From NCBI GenBank assembly GCA_944391815.1, contig CALXUV010000002.1, positions 1 to 64,000 of the forward strand: a DNA stretch of 64,000 nucleotides, in the 5' to 3' direction. Shown piece after piece: positions 34,598 through 44,229 of this stretch (within the stretch, counting starts at the first letter, position 1; the number at the start of each line of letters is the position of its first letter). Both the position numbers and the translations under genes were made by a program. Below the pieces are notes generated by a model. That model did not search any database. It was given only the letters and a program-made list of their open reading frames with translations, and was not told where the DNA came from. The DNA is from an uncultured Clostridia bacterium (GTDB taxonomy: Bacteria; Bacillota; Clostridia; Oscillospirales; CAG-272).

Positions 34598-34698
34598 GAA
34601 ATAACGGCAGTCGCCTTGTCTTAAACGGCGTCTGCGTGTCATAATAAAATCAAGAGTCGAAACGAACGGAAAAATCCGTTTGTGAAAGGAAAAATAAA

Positions 34699-36366
34699 GT
34701 GAACAGCGATAAAATGAAACAGGGGACGGAAAGAGCCCCTCAGCGCTCACTGCTCAAAGCAATGGGACTGACAGACAAACAGATAAGAAAACCGATAATC
34801 GGTATAGTTAACTCGTACAGCGAGGTTATACCCGGACATGTACACCTCCGGACGATAGCGAGATGCGTTAAGGACGGGGTGCTGGCTTCGGGCGGAACTC
34901 CGCTTGAATTCAATGTTATCGGAGTCTGCGACGGAATAGCCATGGGACACGAGGGAATGAAATATTCACTTGTAACCAGAGAGATAATAGCGGACAGCGT
35001 CGAATGTATGGCAAAAGCGCACTGCTTTGACGGACTTGTTTTCATACCCAACTGCGATAAGATAGTACCCGGAATGCTGCTTGCGGCTGTCAGACTCAAC
35101 ATACCTGCGATATTCTGTTCCGGCGGACCTATGCTTTCTCTTTGTTCTGACGAGGGAAGGGCGATGGATTTGAACTCGGTTTTCGAAGCAGTCGGCGGCG
35201 TCAAAAACAAGACAATGACTGAAGAAAGACTTCAGTACATAGAAGAAAACGCCTGCCCCGGATGCGGCTCATGCTCCGGAATGTTCACGGCAAACTCAAT
35301 GAACTGTCTGTGCGAAGCAATAGGCATGGCGCTCAAAGGCAACGGCAGTACGCCTGCGGTTTACGCACACCGTCAGAGACTTGCCAAGGCGGCGGGCGAA
35401 CAGATAATGGAACTGGTCGAAAAAGATATAAAGCCGCTTGATATAGTCACGGAAAAATCGATGGAAAATGCTTTTACCGTCGATATGGCTCTCGGTTGCT
35501 CTTCAAACTCGCTGCTCCACCTTCTTGCGGTAGCCAGCGAAGCCGGAATAAAATTCGACCTTGCAAAGGTAAACGAGATAAGCGAAAGAACGCCGAATCT
35601 CTGCCACCTTGCTCCTGCCGGACATCACCATATGCAGGATCTGTGGGCGGCAGGCGGAGTTTATGCCGTAATGAACGAGCTTTCCGGTAAAAATATGCTG
35701 CATACCGACTGTATGACAGTTACGGGTAAAACGGTAGGCGAAAACATAAGCGGATGTCACGTCCTTAACCATGACGTTATCAGACCGATCGACAATCCGT
35801 ACAGCAAGACCGGCGGACTTGCGGTGCTTTTCGGAACTCTTGCACCGAACGGAGCGGCGGTAAAACGCAGTGCGGTTGCGCCCGAAATGCTCAAACACAC
35901 CGGAAGAGCAAGAGTGTTTGACGGAGAAGAGGCGGCGATAAAAGCCATATTCGCTTCGGAAATAAAGAGCGGAGATGTCGTTGTTATAAGGTATGAAGGT
36001 CCGGCGGGCGGTCCCGGAATGAGGGAGATGCTGGCTTGTACTTCTGCGATAGCCGGAATGGGACTCGATAAAGAAGTTGCGCTTATAACAGACGGAAGAT
36101 TTTCCGGAGCTACGAGAGGAGCGTCAATAGGTCACTGCGCCCCCGAAGCCGCAAGCGACGGACCGATAGCGTATGTAAAAGAGGGCGACCTTATCGAAAT
36201 AGATATACCGAATTATAAACTAAACCTTCTTGTCAGCGAAGAAGAAATGGCAAAACGCCGCAAAGAGAGTAAGCCGAAGCAGAACGGTGAAATTAAAGGT
36301 TACCTCAAAAAATATTCAAAGATGGTAAGCGGAGCCGACAAAGGCGCAATACTCAGCGTGGACTGA
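34699..36366 (+). CDS. ilvD: Dihydroxy-acid dehydratase
   Basis: Iron-sulfur dehydratase producing the 2-oxo acids of valine and isoleucine synthesis. Cluster cysteines are visible in [11 protein letters not shown] and [16 protein letters not shown] near residue 192. The C-terminal [14 protein letters not shown] is the active-site serine region. 555 residues fits the family. The proposed start is GTG 34699 after AAAGGAAAAA; ATG 34714 is an alternative. It is separated from ilvC by a terminator and from ilvE by 184 bp. Confidence 0.96.
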   Translation: MNSDKMKQGTERAPQRSLLKAMGLTDKQIRKPIIGIVNSYSEVIPGHVHLRTIARCVKDGVLASGGTPLEFNVIGVCDGIAMGHEGMKYSLVTREIIADSVECMAKAHCFDGLVFIPNCDKIVPGMLLAAVRLNIPAIFCSGGPMLSLCSDEGRAMDLNSVFEAVGGVKNKTMTEERLQYIEENACPGCGSCSGMFTANSMNCLCEAIGMALKGNGSTPAVYAHRQRLAKAAGEQIMELVEKDIKPLDIVTEKSMENAFTVDMALGCSSNSLLHLLAVASEAGIKFDLAKVNEISERTPNLCHLAPAGHHHMQDLWAAGGVYAVMNELSGKNMLHTDCMTVTGKTVGENISGCHVLNHDVIRPIDNPYSKTGGLAVLFGTLAPNGAAVKRSAVAPEMLKHTGRARVFDGEEAAIKAIFASEIKSGDVVVIRYEGPAGGPGMREMLACTSAIAGMGLDKEVALITDGRFSGATRGASIGHCAPEAASDGPIAYVKEGDLIEIDIPNYKLNLLVSEEEMAKRRKESKPKQNGEIKGYLKKYSKMVSGADKGAILSVD

Positions 36367-36550
36367 TTTTGTCTAACGGATAAAACTGCGGTCTTGAATT
36401 TTTTGCAGTATTTTCAGGAATTGACTTTTTACTAAAAATAAACTGAGCGGGCTTTAACTGAATTTTTCCCGATTATCAGCAAAGCTGCTTTAACGAAAAA
36501 ATAACGCTTCGATTTTAATTAACCGCCTCGGCGGTAAGGGGGATAATAAA

Positions 36551-37621
36551 ATGCTGAATATCAGATATCAACTTACGGAAAATCTTAAAAAGAAGCCGGA
36601 GAAAGGTCAGCCGCTCGGCTTCGGAAAAATAGTGACCGACCACATGTTTATGATGAATTATACCGAGGGACTCGGTTGGCATGACCCGAGGATAGTGCCG
36701 TATCAGCACATATCTCTTGCGCCGACGGCAATGGTCTTTCATTACGGACAGACAATGTTTGAAGGACTCAAAGCGTATCTTGACACCGAGGGAAAGGTAA
36801 GACTTTTCCGTCCGGATATGAACGCCAAAAGAGCAATAAACTCAAACAGAAGGCTCTGCATACCCGAAATACCCGAGGAGGATTTTGTACAGGCGGTAAA
36901 AGCGATAGTAAAAACGGAAAAGGACTGGATCCCGACTGAACCCGGAACCTCGCTTTACATCAGACCGTTTGTAATAGCTACCGATGAATTTCTCGGAGTT
37001 GCTCCGTCAAAAACCTATCTCTTCATGATAATACTTTCGCCGTCGGGAGCCTACTACGCAAGCGGGCTTGAACCGGTTGGAATCTGGATAGAGGACGATT
37101 ACGTGCGTGCCGTAAGAGGCGGAATGGGCTTTGCCAAAACGGGAGGAAACTATGCGGCTTCCCTTGCAGGACAGGTAAAGGCGCATAATGACGGTTACTC
37201 GCAGGTGCTTTGGCTTGACGGTGTTGAGAGGAAGTACATCGAGGAAGTTGGTGCAATGAACATTTTCTTCGTCATCGACGGCAAAGTAATAACTCCTATG
37301 CTCAACGGAAGCATACTTCCCGGAATAACCAGAGATTCTGTAATAACTCTCTGCAAGAGCTGGGGACTTGACGTAGAGGAGAGAAAAATTTCTGCAGAAG
37401 AACTTGTTGAGGCTCAGAAATCCGGAAAACTCGAAGAATGCTTCGGAACCGGAACTGCGGCTGTTATCTCTCCGGTCGGAAAACTCAGATACAAAGATGA
37501 CGTCATGGAAATTTCCGGCGGAAAGATAGGAAAACTCAGTCAGAAGCTGTACGATACGGTAACCGGAATACAGACCGGAAAACTTGAAGATCCGTTCGGA
37601 TGGAGCGTAGTAGTAGAGTGA
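36551..37621 (+). CDS. ilvE: Branched-chain amino acid aminotransferase
   Basis: PLP enzyme that performs the final amination to valine, leucine and isoleucine. Fold-type IV, 356 residues, of the eukaryote-like/IlvE long class. The PLP lysine is K196 in GFAKTGGNYAASL. The substrate/cofactor loop is LWLDGVERKYIEEVGAMN, and GSILPGITRDSV is the phosphate-binding turn. AAGGGGG precedes the ATG. Its stop overlaps the GTG of the next gene. Confidence 0.96.
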   Translation: MLNIRYQLTENLKKKPEKGQPLGFGKIVTDHMFMMNYTEGLGWHDPRIVPYQHISLAPTAMVFHYGQTMFEGLKAYLDTEGKVRLFRPDMNAKRAINSNRRLCIPEIPEEDFVQAVKAIVKTEKDWIPTEPGTSLYIRPFVIATDEFLGVAPSKTYLFMIILSPSGAYYASGLEPVGIWIEDDYVRAVRGGMGFAKTGGNYAASLAGQVKAHNDGYSQVLWLDGVERKYIEEVGAMNIFFVIDGKVITPMLNGSILPGITRDSVITLCKSWGLDVEERKISAEELVEAQKSGKLEECFGTGTAAVISPVGKLRYKDDVMEISGGKIGKLSQKLYDTVTGIQTGKLEDPFGWSVVVE

Positions 37622-38133
37622 AGTATCTGATTGTTGTAGATATGCAGGAGGACTTTACCCGGAAAGCACTCGGCACCCAAGAGGCGTTAAAAATTATTCC
37701 GAAAGTGGCAGACAGGGTTAAAAATGCTTTTGCTGACGGAGAAACGGTGATTTTCACACGTGACACCCACTTTGAAAATTATCTGCAAACATCGGAGGGA
37801 AAAAAACTTCCGGTGCCGCACTGCATAAAAGGAAGTGATGGCTGGCAGATAATATCTGAGCTCAGGGAATATGCGGACAAGTCGGTCATTTTCGATAAGG
37901 AGACGTTCGGATCAATAAAGCTCGGACAGTATCTGTCGGAGCAGGACGTTGAAAAAATCGAACTTGTCGGGCTTTGTACAGACATTTGCGTTATCTCAAA
38001 TGCGATCATCCTCAAAGCTGTACTTCCGGAAGCACAGATAACGGTAAATTCCGATTGCTGCGCCGGAGCTACGCCCGAGGGACACCGGAACGCTCTGTAT
38101 GCAATGAAAAACTGTCAGATTGATATCATCTGA
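37618..38133 (+). CDS. Nicotinamidase/isochorismatase-like cysteine hydrolase
   Basis: 171 residues with the catalytic triad of the family: Asp in VVDMQEDF (residue 8-13), Lys in IFDKETFGS (about 98) and Cys in LCTDICVISNA (about 125). PHCIKGSDGW is typical of nicotinamidases, so a role in NAD salvage is plausible, but related amidases cannot be excluded. The GTG start overlaps the ilvE stop (GTGA) and gives the canonical N-terminus; ATG 37600 is a longer alternative. The last codons and stop are tandemly duplicated downstream. Confidence 0.85.
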   Translation: MKYLIVVDMQEDFTRKALGTQEALKIIPKVADRVKNAFADGETVIFTRDTHFENYLQTSEGKKLPVPHCIKGSDGWQIISELREYADKSVIFDKETFGSIKLGQYLSEQDVEKIELVGLCTDICVISNAIILKAVLPEAQITVNSDCCAGATPEGHRNALYAMKNCQIDII

Positions 38134-38201
38134 AAGAATAAAACAGAAAATTTACAGTCAGATTCATATTATCTGAGAGAATAAAACAGGAAATTTACAG
38201 T
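38116..38201. repeat. 43-bp tandem duplication spanning a stop codon
   Basis: 38116-38158 and 38159-38201 are directly adjacent 43-bp copies differing at four positions. The first encodes the final residues QIDII and stop of the nicotinamidase-like gene; the second would encode QIHII and stop but follows the real stop. Confidence 0.92.
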
Positions 38202-38515
38202 AGGGTTCAGTGCGTTTTTTGACTTTTTGTGTTAATTGCGTTGTTGCGGGTTTACTCAAAATTAAAATGGCATAAGCGTAAATTTAAATGCAGTATACAA
38301 TCAATCGTCCCCGTAGCAAAGCGAACGGATGATAAAAAAGCATCCTCTTTTAATAAATGCAATTACCGAAAATATAAGCCTTATTATCCGGATAATGCGG
38401 ATAGTAAGGCTTTTTCGTTTACAATAGTGTAAAACCGGAAGTTGTAACCCGGAAATCAAACTTTCCCGATAATTCCGGTTATCCGGTATTTAAAATGTCA
38501 ATTTTTTTTCGGAAA
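38134..38515. other. Intergenic region between convergent genes
   Basis: No gene is supported. Apart from the 43-bp duplication it holds a strong hairpin: AAGCCTTA-T-TATCCG (38376-38390) with CGGATA-G-TAAGGCTT (38398-38412), followed by TTTT, a terminator between the rightward ilvE unit and leftward gpr unit. Confidence 0.75.
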
Positions 38516-38758
38516 CTACTGACCGAGCACATTTCTTACGGTATCAACTCTGTCGCAAATGTCGCCGATAAGATTTTTCAGAGGTGCCGGAACAAGGTTT
38601 TCTGCCTGATCCTCGGCAAATGTATATATGTCGCCGATACGGCTGTCCGACAGAAATTCGGATCCCACAAATCCGATAAAAGCCGGAATCTTCATTATAA
38701 GGTAAGCACCGGTGACGGCAACGGCGATTTTCAGTATTTGTTTTGCAATTTTGAACAT
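38516..38758 (-). CDS. Small single-pass membrane protein, unknown
   Basis: An 80-residue protein starting MFKIAKQILKIAVAVTG, with one hydrophobic helix at about residues 8-30 and an acidic soluble tail (DIYTFAEDQAENLVP, NLIGDICDRVDTV). I do not recognise the family. The start has an excellent AAAGGAG site 7 nt upstream; a longer in-frame version lacks one. It lies downstream of gpr on the same strand, 231 bp away, in a stretch with four CTTTGAAGTC-like words (near 38782, 38821, 38850 and 38924). A sporulation role is possible from context only. Confidence 0.65.
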   Translation of the reverse strand: MFKIAKQILKIAVAVTGAYLIMKIPAFIGFVGSEFLSDSRIGDIYTFAEDQAENLVPAPLKNLIGDICDRVDTVRNVLGQ

Positions 38759-38989
38759 TAAGAATTCTCCTTTCTGACTGTACTTTGAAGTCAGGTAATG
38801 GGCTGAAAAATTTGAATTTACTTTGAAACGAGGGTACATCAAGCGCTCTGACGGCACTTTGAGTCAGGGCGTTGAATATTTTACCTCTCACAAGGTAAGG
38901 CAGATTATTTACATTCCGACTCCGCTTTGAAGTCTGACTGCTTTACTTATCAGGTATGTCTTTAACCTGATCTTAGGTTACGGGTTAGT

Positions 38990-39826
38990 TCAGTATATTC
39001 CGTTTATTCCGAGAAAAATCCGGTTGATTGCCGAAGCAATGTAAAATGCATGGTTTGTTATTGCGTCTGCACAGCTGCTGGAAGAGACAAGAAACGGAAC
39101 TGCGGAAGCTGATTGTTTCAGCAGCTTCGGAGGTATTTCCGTTATCCCTGCTTTGAACAGCGCGTCGCAGACAAGAGCATGTGAAGATGCAACTGTCGGC
39201 ACGCCTATGGAAATTACGGGTACTCCGAGCTGCTCACGGGAAATTTCCGGTTGCCGGAAAGCCGTGCCTGAACCCGGAACCAATCCTCCGGACTTTATCT
39301 GCACAACCGAAGACAGACGGTCGGTACCGAAAGCCCGAAGCGAATCGATAAGTATTACAAGTCCGGGAGAAAGGAATTTCATGCAAGCCTTTGTCATTTC
39401 AGCCGCACTTATACCGCTTTCGCCGGCAACTCCGGGAGAAATCACCGCTATTTCCCTTCCGCCGAGTTTTTCGAAAAGTCCGGGATTATAGTCCCGAAGA
39501 AGTCTTGTGGAAATGATTCTTTTTGCGCAGGCAGGGCCGAGCGAGTCAGCGGTAACTGCGGCATTTCCGAGGCAAACAACGGTTACGGGTGCGACCGAAG
39601 AGATAAAACCGTCGGGAAAAAAGCTTGTCAGTATCTCGGAAATCAGTTTTATTGCAAGCGCTTTTTTTCGTTCGGAATAGATTTTCAGACCGCTTATCCC
39701 GAGAGTGTAAGAAATTTCACCGCTGACATCCGTTTCGGCAACTTCAAATCCGTAACGGTGGGTAACGGTTGTACGGGCCTCTTTTTTTTCAAGTGCAAGG
39801 TCGGTATAGGTATAGTCGTCGGTCAT
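38990..39826 (-). CDS. gpr: GPR germination endopeptidase
   Basis: Degrades small acid-soluble spore proteins at germination. N-terminal YTDLALE matches the family's TDLA(V/I)E opening. CLGNAAVTADSLGPACA and VILIDSLRAFGTDRLSS carry the two aspartates equivalent to the catalytic residues of the Bacillus enzyme, and IKSGGLVPGSG ... LGVPVISIGVPTV is highly typical. 278 residues is shorter than Bacillus GPR (~370). GGAGGG precedes the ATG. It is the clearest sign that the lineage makes, or recently made, spores. Confidence 0.93.
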   Translation of the reverse strand: MTDDYTYTDLALEKKEARTTVTHRYGFEVAETDVSGEISYTLGISGLKIYSERKKALAIKLISEILTSFFPDGFISSVAPVTVVCLGNAAVTADSLGPACAKRIISTRLLRDYNPGLFEKLGGREIAVISPGVAGESGISAAEMTKACMKFLSPGLVILIDSLRAFGTDRLSSVVQIKSGGLVPGSGTAFRQPEISREQLGVPVISIGVPTVASSHALVCDALFKAGITEIPPKLLKQSASAVPFLVSSSSCADAITNHAFYIASAINRIFLGINGIY

Positions 39827-40017
39827 AGTCCCTCCGCAGGTGCCGTTAGTGCGCTACGGCATTTGAAATACAGGATTAGTATTCCGAAAGCGACACAATT
39901 TATACCGCATACGGCAAAAACCAGCCGTAAACATCGTAAAAAGTTACAAAAAAGCCAGCCGACGATTGTGCAACTGTCCGAATTGTTGAAAAAAAGCTTT
40001 CTGAAACGAAAATACCA

Positions 40018-40046
40018 TTGAAAAATGATAAAAATAGTGGTATAAT
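40018..40046 (+). promoter_or_regulatory. Promoter of the peptide-binding lipoprotein gene
   Basis: TTGAAA (40018-40023), 17-bp spacer, TATAAT (40041-40046), 45 bp before the start codon. Confidence 0.85.
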
Positions 40047-40091
40047 GCTTTGTACGAATATAATTCCCGAAAATACCAGGAGGAGTTCCAA

Positions 40092-42014
40092 ATGAAAAAA
40101 ATCACAAGGATAGCGTGCCTCGTACTGTGCTTTGTAATGCTGGTGCCCGCTGCTGTGGGATGTGCTCAGAAGGACAGTGCGTACGGAGCGCAGATAAACA
40201 TGTATCTCGCATCAGAGGTTTATAACTTTGACCCGGCGTATGCATACATGGACATCAGTTCCACTAAGCTGCTCGGACTGCTTTTCGAGGGACTGATGAG
40301 GATTGACGAAGACGGAGATCTTGAGAAAGCTATGCTCAAGAGTTACAAATATGTCGAGGATGAGCATATCCCCGAAGACCCGACAGACGACACGTACACA
40401 ATGACGATAGAGCTCAAGGATACGGCATGGTCGGACGGACGTGCAGTGCACGCTGACCAGTACCTTTATGCCTGGAAAAGGCTCCTTGACCCTGAATTTG
40501 ACGGCGAGGGAGCTGAGCTTCTCTACGACATAAAGGGAGCTTGGGAAAGAAAGAACGAGATGGCAAGCCCGGACGATATCGGACTTACGGCTGACCAGAA
40601 GATCCTGACCATCGAGTTCAATCACTCAGTAGATCCCGAGGAATTCCTCAGAAAAACAGCAAGCCTCTGCCTTGTTCCGCTCCGTGAAGATGCTGTTGAG
40701 CACTACTATAACTGGTCAAGTGCAAACACAACGATAGTAACCAACGGCCCGTTCACAATACTTTCGTATTATCCCGGAAGCAGTATGCAGCTGGCAAGAA
40801 GCTCGTACTACAATCGTGACGTAAGTGACGAGGATAAGTATGTAAGCCCGACAAAATATGTAAAACCCTACCTCATTAATATAGACTTCCAGCTTAACGG
40901 CGAGGAAATGATGTCCAAGTATGAGGACGGAGAGCTTTTCTATATCAGTGAACTTCCTGCATCAAAAGAAATAAGAGAGCAGTACAAGGAAAGAGCAAAG
41001 ATCACAGACAGCCTTTGCACACATACTTACTATTTCAACACCAACAAGGCACCTTTTGATAACGCAACGGTAAGGCAGGTTCTCGGAAAGGTTATCGACA
41101 GAAACGCAATTGTCAACGAGATAGTATTCGCAAAACCGGCTACCGGAATAATCCCCGGCGGAATCAACGACCTTACAAATAAGGATGATTTTGCGGAAAA
41201 TAATGCGAACAAACTCAGCTCTGAGGCAATGTCGATTTCGGAAGCTAAAGCGGCACTCACTGCTGCGGGAATCAATCCGTCCAGTTACGGAACACTCTAT
41301 CTTACAGTTAAGACGGACAGTGTTTCGGAAATGAACGACAGGACCGGAGATCTTCAGCTTAATGAAGAGAAATTCGACACCGAAACAATAGATTACCTGG
41401 TAGCTGAAATGGTTGTAAAAACCTGGAATCAGCTCGGATTTGACTTTGAAATCAAATGCGTAGGAACGAAACAGTACAAGGAAAGCACCTCGGCAATAAC
41501 TCAGTACAGAGATATGCAGGTGGAGGCGCTTTACGGAATCTACGGCGAAATAAAGGAATATGTAACCGACTCCAAATACAATTCGATAACTGCGGAAAGA
41601 GCGTCGTTTGACGTTATCGCACTTGACTATCAGATGCTTTCCACCGAGGCGTTTTCTGCACTTTCCGTATTCAATCCGTATTACTCCGGATCGATACTTG
41701 TCGGACCGGACGGAGAGGAAGTACCGTACGGACACATCACCGGATATAATAACGAGACGGTCAACACTTTGATAAAGGAAGCACATGACGCATACAAAGC
41801 GGGAGATAAGGCAACACTTTCGGCAAAACTCCATGAAGTTGAAAGAATACTGCTTGAAGAAATGCCGGTGATACCGATATTCGTGTATCAGCACGCAAGC
41901 GTTATGAGAAGCGAACTTTCGAAAGTCAAATATGACTATTTCGGAGGACTGATATTCAATGATGTCAAACTCAAAAACTGGCAGGATTACCTTGTAAAAG
42001 AGGAAGATGAATAA
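40092..42014 (+). CDS. Oligopeptide-type ABC transporter substrate-binding lipoprotein
   Basis: 640 residues. An N-terminal lipoprotein signal ends in lipobox VPAAVGC (Cys about residue 24). The mature part is an extracellular solute-binding family 5 protein (OppA/DppA type): NFDPAYAYMD, LLGLLFEGLMR, WSDGRAVHADQYLYAWKRLLDPE and, near the end, AEKL-like HEVERILLEEMPVIPIF. It should bind peptides outside the cell. AGGAG supports ATG 40092 over an earlier in-frame ATG inside the promoter region. No permease or ATPase genes adjoin it, and a terminator follows, so it is an orphan binding protein. Confidence 0.93.
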   Translation: MKKITRIACLVLCFVMLVPAAVGCAQKDSAYGAQINMYLASEVYNFDPAYAYMDISSTKLLGLLFEGLMRIDEDGDLEKAMLKSYKYVEDEHIPEDPTDDTYTMTIELKDTAWSDGRAVHADQYLYAWKRLLDPEFDGEGAELLYDIKGAWERKNEMASPDDIGLTADQKILTIEFNHSVDPEEFLRKTASLCLVPLREDAVEHYYNWSSANTTIVTNGPFTILSYYPGSSMQLARSSYYNRDVSDEDKYVSPTKYVKPYLINIDFQLNGEEMMSKYEDGELFYISELPASKEIREQYKERAKITDSLCTHTYYFNTNKAPFDNATVRQVLGKVIDRNAIVNEIVFAKPATGIIPGGINDLTNKDDFAENNANKLSSEAMSISEAKAALTAAGINPSSYGTLYLTVKTDSVSEMNDRTGDLQLNEEKFDTETIDYLVAEMVVKTWNQLGFDFEIKCVGTKQYKESTSAITQYRDMQVEALYGIYGEIKEYVTDSKYNSITAERASFDVIALDYQMLSTEAFSALSVFNPYYSGSILVGPDGEEVPYGHITGYNNETVNTLIKEAHDAYKAGDKATLSAKLHEVERILLEEMPVIPIFVYQHASVMRSELSKVKYDYFGGLIFNDVKLKNWQDYLVKEEDE

Positions 42015-42065
42015 TAAAAGCCGCATAAGCGGATGACTGCCGGAAAAAACAGCAAACGGAGATAC

Positions 42066-42100
42066 AAATTCCGCAGAGGCGTTTTCCTCTGCGGAATTTT
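42066..42100 (+). terminator. Strong terminator after the lipoprotein gene
   Basis: AAATTCCGCAGAGG (42066-42079) pairs perfectly with CCTCTGCGGAATTT, loop CGTTTT, then T-rich. Confidence 0.93.
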
Positions 42101-42520
42101 GGTTTAAAATGTTGTTTTTAATTGAAAAGAGGTTAAAGGCAGAAGTAAAAATCTGAAAGTGGCACAAAGAATAAATTTATCTGAAACTGATAATTCAGAT
42201 ACGGCTCAAAACCAAGGCGGTTTGGATAACGCAGACAAGATTCAAAGAAAAAATCAAGCTATTGTGGAAACCTGCTTCAAAGATGAGAAATAAAACATAG
42301 TCTGTACAATATTCGGAGATATTCAAAGTTAAAATCAAGCCGAAATGGATGACGCAGACAAGATTTGAAGATAAAATCGAAACTATGGTGGAAAACTAAT
42401 GCAAAGATAAAAGATAAAACATAAACGTGCAAAAATCCGGTTACAGCTCAAAACAAAAATCAAACATTCATAACCAATTCAAAGAAAGATCGGAGATAGA
42501 AACCAGGGAGGAAGGTACAG
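42101..42520. repeat. Intergenic region with a ~76-bp imperfect direct repeat
   Basis: 42224-42299 and 42347-42423 are diverged copies sharing GACGCAGACAAGATT-like, ATTGTGGAAA-like and AAAGATGAGAAATAAAACATA-like words (written here in pieces). A 44-codon frame beginning with GTG at 42159 and ending at 42293 covers the first copy (contains DNADKIQRKNQAIVE), but it lacks a good ribosome site and the second copy has a stop in the same phase. I do not call a gene. Confidence 0.6.
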
Positions 42521-43069
42521 ATGCAGACAAGACTGAAAGATAAAAACGATATAAAAATATTCATACTTTATCTGCTGAAAAATGTAGGATATGCACTCGA
42601 TTTTCCGAATATAAACGATATTGTTGTTCAGGACGGCATAGTCAACTATTTTGATTTTGCCGAATGTTTTGCCGAACTGATAGACGCAGGAAATATTTGT
42701 GAGCAAACACCTGCCGACGGCGGTGAAACCCTGTACAGCCTTACCGAGCAGGGAATGAAGGTTTGTGAAAGTCTGCAAAGCGACCTTATGCCGATGATAC
42801 GCGAAAAAAGTCTGAAAAGTGCACTGCGACTGCTTTCATTCAAAAAGCGCGGATCTATTTCCAAGTGCAGTATAAGTACACTTCCGGACGGAAAATACAT
42901 TTTCAGCTGTAAGGTGATAGAAGAGCATAAGGAAATACTGGATTTAAGTCTGGTTGTTGACAACAAAAAAATGCTCGACAAAATGATGTACAATTTCGAC
43001 CAGCGGCCGGAAACAGTGTATAAAGGTCTGATATCGGTTCTCACCGGTGAGATAAATTACCTTCTCTGA
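42521..43069 (+). CDS. DUF4364 family protein
   Basis: 182 residues. The N-terminal ~85 residues form a winged-helix-like domain (DIKIFILYLLKNVGYALDFPNINDIV, shown only as family-typical pattern) with TEQGMKVCESL; the rest is a beta-rich domain with YIFSCKVIEEHKEILDLSL. DUF4364 proteins are widespread in Clostridia and thought to be regulators by fold; no target is known. A GGGAGGAAGG ribosome site gives a confident start. It lies alone between a strong terminator and the promoter of the next gene. Confidence 0.85.
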   Translation: MQTRLKDKNDIKIFILYLLKNVGYALDFPNINDIVVQDGIVNYFDFAECFAELIDAGNICEQTPADGGETLYSLTEQGMKVCESLQSDLMPMIREKSLKSALRLLSFKKRGSISKCSISTLPDGKYIFSCKVIEEHKEILDLSLVVDNKKMLDKMMYNFDQRPETVYKGLISVLTGEINYLL

Positions 43070-43244
43070 CACTGTGATATTGAACGAAAATAAGTCTTCA
43101 GATTGGTGCAATTGTTAATCGAAAAATCAACAATCAACAATAAAAATGAAATATCTGTCGTGATATTGTACAAAATCAAAAGATTAATGTTGGTTATAAT
43201 GACGGTTGTCTTGTTGTTTTTTTAAATTTTTATGAAATATAATA

Positions 43245-43273
43245 TTGACAAAAACGTAAATAGAGTATATAAT
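43245..43273 (+). promoter_or_regulatory. Consensus promoter for the sigma factor gene
   Basis: TTGACA (43245-43250), 17-bp spacer, TATAAT (43268-43273): perfect consensus, with a leader of about 105 nt. Confidence 0.92.
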
Positions 43274-43382
43274 AGACACACTGATGGAAAAAAGCGGTAG
43301 AAAACCCGATCCGACAGACGGACAGTCCGCAAGCAGTGGGTAAAAGCAGGAGAGAAACAGGTTAGTCTGAAAGGCGGGATAA

Positions 43383-44000
43383 ATGTCTGAAAAATATCTC
43401 GAAAGAATTCAGTCGGGAGATGACGGGGCGTTTGAGCTGTTGCTTGCGCAGTACCGACCTCTTATAGAGAATGAGGTAAAAGTTGCGGTAAGCCGTAGCC
43501 CGGAGCTGATGCCGGAATATGAGGAACTCACACAGGAAGCGAGATTGGCTCTATACGGCGCAGCAAAAAATTACCGTAGCGGAGGGAAAGTAACATTCGG
43601 ACTTTACGCAAAAATCTGCATTCACAACAGAATTGTTTCTTTCGTAAGGAAATTCCGTACTTTGCAAAGGAAAAATGCTCGTTTGGCAAAAGCGGGCAGC
43701 CACGCTGCATCAGTCGGCAGAAAACGCAGAGGCAATTCGGTGTTTGACATGATGGCAGTTAGCGAAACCGGTAAGTTTTCGGTCTCAGACAAAGAGTCCG
43801 GCGTTCCGTTCAGTGCCGACAAAGCGTTGAAGTTCCTTGACACCGATGCAACCGTATATGAAAAGCAGGTGTTTTTGATGTACATTCAGGGCTTGTCCTA
43901 CCGTGAGATAGCGGCAAGACTCGGCAAGACTCAAAAATCGGTTGATAATGCTATATTCCGTGTTAAAAGGAAGTTAAAAGACCGTTTCGGCAGTCGCTGA
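43383..44000 (+). CDS. Sigma-70 family factor, SigH-like
   Basis: 205 residues. Region 2 spans about 10-95 (DGAFELLLAQYRPLIE, EELTQEARLALYGAAKNY, FGLYAKICIHNRIVSFVRK). A basic linker follows (RKNARLAKAGSHAASVGRKRR) and region 4 (about 150-205: QVFLMYIQGLSYREIAARLG, TQKSVDNAIFRVKRKL) has the -35-binding helix-turn-helix. The pattern is closest to the early-sporulation factor SigH, but other minor sigma factors are possible, so no symbol is given. AAAGGCGGG precedes the start. With gpr nearby, sporulation control is the best guess. Confidence 0.85.
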   Translation: MSEKYLERIQSGDDGAFELLLAQYRPLIENEVKVAVSRSPELMPEYEELTQEARLALYGAAKNYRSGGKVTFGLYAKICIHNRIVSFVRKFRTLQRKNARLAKAGSHAASVGRKRRGNSVFDMMAVSETGKFSVSDKESGVPFSADKALKFLDTDATVYEKQVFLMYIQGLSYREIAARLGKTQKSVDNAIFRVKRKLKDRFGSR

Positions 44001-44229
44001 GTTGCTTTTGAGCAGAGAATACGGCGGACAACAGAAAATAAAAGTCCTGTGACGGTGTTTTTAGGTTGGTCAATTTCTGAGGTTTATCAGGGAGTCAATG
44101 TAATACAGGGGGCAATTAACTTCAGGGAGTCAATATCGTACAGGATTTCCGGTTGAAAATGCCTTAGTAGGCTTATTTTAAAATTTACTTTTTCGGTTTT
44201 CTTATTAAAATTTCATATTAAAGAAAATT

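Noticed and set aside
40962..42167. 401-codon frame antisense to the peptide-binding lipoprotein gene
   Set aside because: Antisense shadow; runs through the terminator and has no start signal.
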